Source: Acheta domesticus
Lineage: Eukaryota > Arthropoda > Insecta > Orthoptera > Gryllidae
DNA length: 64,000 nt
NCBI GenBank assembly: GCA_031308135.1
Contig: JAHLJT010000631.1
Coordinates: forward strand, 218,827,536-218,891,535
Direction: 5' to 3'
The notes beneath the pieces are model-generated. The model had not been told where the DNA came from. It ran no database searches and saw nothing but the letters and a program-made list of their open reading frames with translations. This document shows positions 60,575 through 64,000 of the stretch, in pieces (position 1 is the first letter of the stretch; each line of letters starts with the position of its first letter). Both the position numbers and the translations under genes were made by a program.

Positions 60575-60960
60575 CCCCGCCTCCATCTCCGCCTCCGCCC
60601 CTGCCTCCTCCACCTCCGCGTCCACCTCTGCCATCGCCCCTATACCTTCTCCGCCTCCACCGTTACCGCCTCCGTCACCATCTCCGCCTCCGCCTCCTCC
60701 GCCACCGCCACCGCCACCGCCACCGCCACCGCTACCGCTACCGCCCTCTCCTCTCCGCCTCCGCCACCATATCTGTCTCCGCCTCCCCCGACACCGCCCC
60801 CTCCACTCCGCCACCGGCCCTCTGTCTTCTCCGCCTCCACCGTCACCACCACTGCCACCCCACCGCTACCACCACCGCCGCCTCGTCCGCCTCCGCCCCT
60901 CAGCCACCGCCTCCACCTCCGCCACTGTCACCGCCACCGCCACCGTTCCTGTTCCCATCT
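60575..60960. repeat. CCG/CCT/CAC triplet-rich low-complexity tract
   Basis: The plus strand is built of imperfect codon-length units (ccgcct, ccacct, ccaccg), with a regular (CCACCG)n core at 60,700-60,740. Frames encode Pro/Arg/Leu runs on the plus strand and Gly/Glu runs on the minus strand. Flanking GC-rich DNA extends from about 60,385 to 61,110. Confidence 0.9.
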
Positions 60961-61110
60961 TCATTCCCACCATCTGCCCGCCCCCCACCACGCCACACCC
61001 CCATTCCGCTCTCGCGGCCCCGCGCACTCTGCGTCCTCATGCGTCTCCACGCGGGGCACGCCCCCAACCGCTGCGACTCGTCGGCTAACACTCCGCCGTC
61101 ACACAGCATG

Positions 61111-61795
61111 TGGACTTCGTAGGCCTCAGCACTACCACTCTGCAATATACTGGAATGGAGCCGTCTGTTTTTCATATTAGTCGTTATATCACAGCCATAT
61201 ATGCCTATTCACAGCGGAATCTTGCTATTTCAACACTCAATCGTTGGAATGATACAATAATTTGAAGCAGTATTTGGTATTCTCAAAATGCTTAGGTTTT
61301 ATTCCTAGTTAATATCCTCTCAGTTGTTTAAATGGAGTTTAAATGTGCAACCATACCCTGTGTTGCAAGAATATATTTAAAGATGTGTTAAATGCCTAGG
61401 CCTAGTGTTGTCTTTACGAACGAAAACGTTGATAGAACGTTCTTTAAGTTTACCGATTTCATAATATGCTTTTATAAATTTTATAATTGAATAAATTTTG
61501 TTTATTTCAAAAGACTTTCGAAGTTATGGTTTTACATATTTCAAAGCAATTCATCAATATTAAATTTTAATTCTGGTCCAATTGTTACTGAATTATGACT
61601 CCAGAATGCAGCTGCTATTAATGAAATGAATTGAAGATCTGGTATTATCAACCGTAACTTTTAAATTACTAATCTTTTCAGATAAATGTTCCAATGTTTT
61701 GTGTCTATTGTAATTTTAAAAAAATTATTTTGATGAAATAAAAATATCTTTGTGCGATTTCTGGACTTCTAAAAATATATGTTGCCGTCAATAGT
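61111..61795. other. AT-rich interval, no gene recognised
   Basis: No feature was seen beyond a general AT-rich composition. Confidence 0.4.
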
Positions 61796-61850
61796 ACCTG
61801 AGGAAGTGAAACAACTCATTTGTACGAAACGCTGTGCAATAAATGTAAAA
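61796..61850 (+). repeat. Second copy of the CCTGA...GAAACG hairpin motif
   Basis: GTACCTGAGGAAGTGAAACA and TTTGTACGAAACGCTGTG align with the minus-strand copy at 57,509-57,556. The stem bases differ (ACAA/TTGT here, CGAA/TTCG there), yet both can pair, which suggests that the structure has been maintained. An aataaatgtaaaat tail follows. Confidence 0.55.
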
Positions 61851-61915
61851 TGAAAATAACATCAAACCTGATTTCATTATAATGTGAATTATCCTAATAG
61901 ATCTTTCATCTATTT

Positions 61916-61947
<32 letters not shown>

Positions 61948-61956
61948 AATAACAAT
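61916..61956. repeat. (CAA)n microsatellite
   Basis: About nine CAA units grade into AAT units. Confidence 0.95.
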
Positions 61957-62950
61957 ATTCCTGTTTTAATATCTAACTTACCTATCCTAACTCTCACTAA
62001 CATTAAATATCATCACTGTGCTGATTTTCATCACAACTTAATTTAATTGAGACAGACCAAGCAGTCAGTGATTCATTTCTCTCTTGTCAGCAACCGTACC
62101 TTCTATTTCTGGCGTTAGGAACTCCAATGAAACTATGCAATTTTTAGTGTGCAAACTGACTGCGAGAGTAACAATGAGAAGTGCTTAATATTCCCCTTCC
62201 ACGTTTCAGCAAATTGATTCATTATCTTCTTCGCTGTGGAAATGTTCGGACGATTCAATACAGTCGATGAATTTACGTGCGATACTATGTTACCTGATCG
62301 CTTTGCTACGCTGTCTGCGACAAAATAAACAGAATAGGAAATACAAAACCACAGGATCAAATTGTTTCCCTTTTGACAAAACGTTACATCCATTATTATC
62401 TGGCTGCGGAAGGATTCAAGTGTCTTCACTTGACTTCGCAGAATTATTTTTGGAAATTAATTACACCTAAAATAAAATTTCCAATCTCTGCACAAAAAGA
62501 AAATTTACCATTGAATATAATATTTCCTTACTTTAAAATTTTCAAAGTTATAATAGAACTGAAAATTTATACTGAAGGTAATATTATTTTCAATAGAAAA
62601 TTATATTATTATACTGTAATGCTTAGTAACTACTTGGCAGTCCGGGAGACGCTGCGTAATAGGCACAGATGTCAACTTCGGACTCCCATCCAGCGACCTT
62701 CCTCAGGGCAATATGCTATATAATGCTTGTCATGTTAATAGTTTAGACCAGCGAGAAAGAAGTCTTACGACTATGGCCCCTTCCTTCCTGAACAAGTGAT
62801 CACTGCACCTTCCGTTGCATGAAGAATGTAGAGTGGTGATTGGATAATGATTGCAGCATGAATTATTATGGACAAATGTTATCCATGTGGGAAACGTTGA
62901 TGGTATAAGACAGCAACAACATCTCCAACACAAAGTGAAAACATCACCGC
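61957..62950. other. AT-rich interval, no gene recognised
   Basis: Short frames on both strands have no recognised motif. No RNA gene or repeat was seen. Confidence 0.4.
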
Positions 62951-62954
62951 CTTG

Positions 62955-63248
62955 CTCACACTCAAGAGGGCGCATTGCGTAATGACTAGTGCATTTGTCT
63001 TTCAACAGCCAGTCCCGAATTCATTCCGATATCAATGAATGAGGAATTTATGGTGGACAAAGTGTGTTATCGGCATTTCTCTCAGAGTTATCCAGCCTCT
63101 CAGTCCATCATGGCTTCATTATCATTCACTTCAACATCATCGCAGCCATCTACTCATTAGATTCGTGGGCGTCAATGACCTCAGCAGATGCAGGGCCCCT
63201 AAACCCAAATAAAAAATATATAAGTATACAAATAACTGAAACACCTCC
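62955..63248 (+). mobile_element. tRNA-derived SINE with (TAA)n tail
   Basis: GCGTAATGACTAGTGCATTT near 62,975 resembles a tRNA D-arm with A box. A tRNA-like gtctttcaacagccagtccc and a degraded B box (GAATTCATTCC, 63,018-63,028) follow. A body of about 200 bp, with gcagatgcagggcccctaaaccc near its end, leads into an A-rich stretch and the TAA repeats. The 5' limit is approximate. Confidence 0.55.

Positions 63249-63297
<49 letters not shown>
63249..63297. repeat. (TAA)n microsatellite at the junction of SINE and R4/Dong-like element
   Basis: About sixteen perfect TAA units. SINE sequence adjoins on the left and reverse transcriptase coding sequence on the right. Confidence 0.97.
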
Positions 63298-64000
63298 GTT
63301 CTACAAAAGTCTTAGGGAAAAAGAAAAAGAAAAGAAAAACCAGCCACACACAATGGAATAACGGCTAAAGATGTAATTGAAGCTTACTGGTCGTCACTTT
63401 GGTCTACAGATCTTCATCATGACAATAGCGCCCCATGAATAATTGAAGAAGAAATGCGTTGCCAACAAATGAAACAGATGCAATTTACAGGTTTCACAGA
63501 AGAAAATATCACCTTTACCATAAAAAAGACCCATAATTGGAAAGCAACAGGTGTTGATAACATTCACAACTATTGGTACAAAAAATTCACATGTACACAC
63601 GCGCTACTAGCAAAACATCTCACAAATTTTGTACAGCAGCCAAAGACAATGCCACCTTACTTCACACAGGGAATTACGTATTTGAAATCAAAAGATTCTG
63701 ACACAACAAATCCATCCAAATACAGACCGATCACTTGCCTGCCCACAATCTACAAAATATTGACTTCATGCCTTGCAAACCAGATATATGCGCATTGTGA
63801 CATGAACAAAGTTATAGCTGAACAACAAAAAGGATGCAGACAACACTCCCAGGGGTGCAAAGAACAGCTTTTGATGGATTCTGTAGCAATGGAACAGGCG
63901 TACAAAGATCGTAGAAATATATACACAGCTTACATTGACTATAGTAAAGCATTTATTTTAGTTCCCCATTCCTGGTTGTTGAAAGTTCTCAAAATATACA
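63298..64000 (+). pseudogene. R4/Dong-like non-LTR reverse transcriptase, truncated at both ends of view
   Basis: From 63,355 to the window edge one frame is open apart from a TGA at about 63,436, where a Trp codon is likely. It encodes the region before and at the start of the reverse transcriptase fingers and palm: KKTHNWKATGVDNIHNYW, KYRPITCLPTIYKILTS, AEQQKGCRQHSQGCKEQLL and TAYIDYSKAFILVPHSWLL. The first catalytic Asp (IDY) is present. The KYRPITCLPT and QKGCR...GCK signatures and the HNWK motif fit the R4/Dong group, whose members use a restriction-like endonuclease. An additional frame change lies in the A-rich stretch near 63,330, between FYKSLREK and the main frame. The C-terminal half with the YADD box and endonuclease lies beyond the window. 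The NeSL group is an alternative assignment. Confidence 0.7.

Overview
This is non-coding, repeat-dominated DNA from a large eukaryotic genome, almost certainly an insect. The evidence is the set of transposon families: Jockey- and I-clade non-LTR retrotransposons, an R4/Dong-like reverse transcriptase, a Crypton-type tyrosine recombinase, piggyBac and mariner remnants, and tRNA-derived SINEs. AT-rich DNA is interrupted by GC-rich low-complexity islands. I found no intact host protein gene, no rRNA and no functional tRNA. Every convincing coding signal is a decayed transposon protein. The order of the insect cannot be fixed from the sequence alone.

Region 1 (1-26,299). Two segments occur twice. 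Segment A is at 1-680 and again at 20,307-20,984. Segment B is at 11,619-16,891 and again at 20,982-26,299. In the first occurrence A and B are separated by 10.9 kb that holds a broken Jockey element (about 2.6-7.06 kb), a broken Crypton recombinase (7.55-8.65 kb), a diverged 300-bp tandem array (9.03-9.94 kb) and an internally deleted piggyBac element bounded by TTAA (10,244-11,460). In the second occurrence A and B are joined directly. The first copy of B stops exactly at a run of exactly 1,000 N (16,892-17,891). The second copy continues past that point. Together these suggest two haplotypes placed end to end by the assembler, although a true segmental duplication is possible. A 13-bp minisatellite and a polypyrimidine tract follow the gap.

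Region 2 (26.3-39.1 kb). After an AT-rich minisatellite and a tRNA-derived SINE comes a nested set of insertions. The outermost is a presumed DNA transposon with 26-bp terminal inverted repeats flanked by TA (30,402-39,050). Inside it, on the minus strand, is a nearly complete I-clade element (30,729-38,343) with a 14-bp target-site duplication. Inside the 3' UTR of that element, in a (TA)n tract, is a 1.6-kb insertion that starts TG and ends CA and may be a solo LTR.

Region 3 (39.1-57 kb) is mostly tandem and low-complexity DNA: a 180-260-bp degenerate array with a (CCG)n expansion, C-rich and G-rich minisatellites with quadruplex potential, a perfect palindrome, a 306-bp tandem pair, a GC-rich island, (CT)n and a purine-rich minisatellite. 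A mariner transposase fragment lies at 55.2-55.5 kb.

Region 4 (57-64 kb) has two diverged copies of a short hairpin motif ending GAAACG, a triplet-repeat GC tract, a SINE with a (TAA)n tail, and a reverse transcriptase fragment of R4/Dong type that begins immediately after the (TAA)n tract and runs off the right edge.
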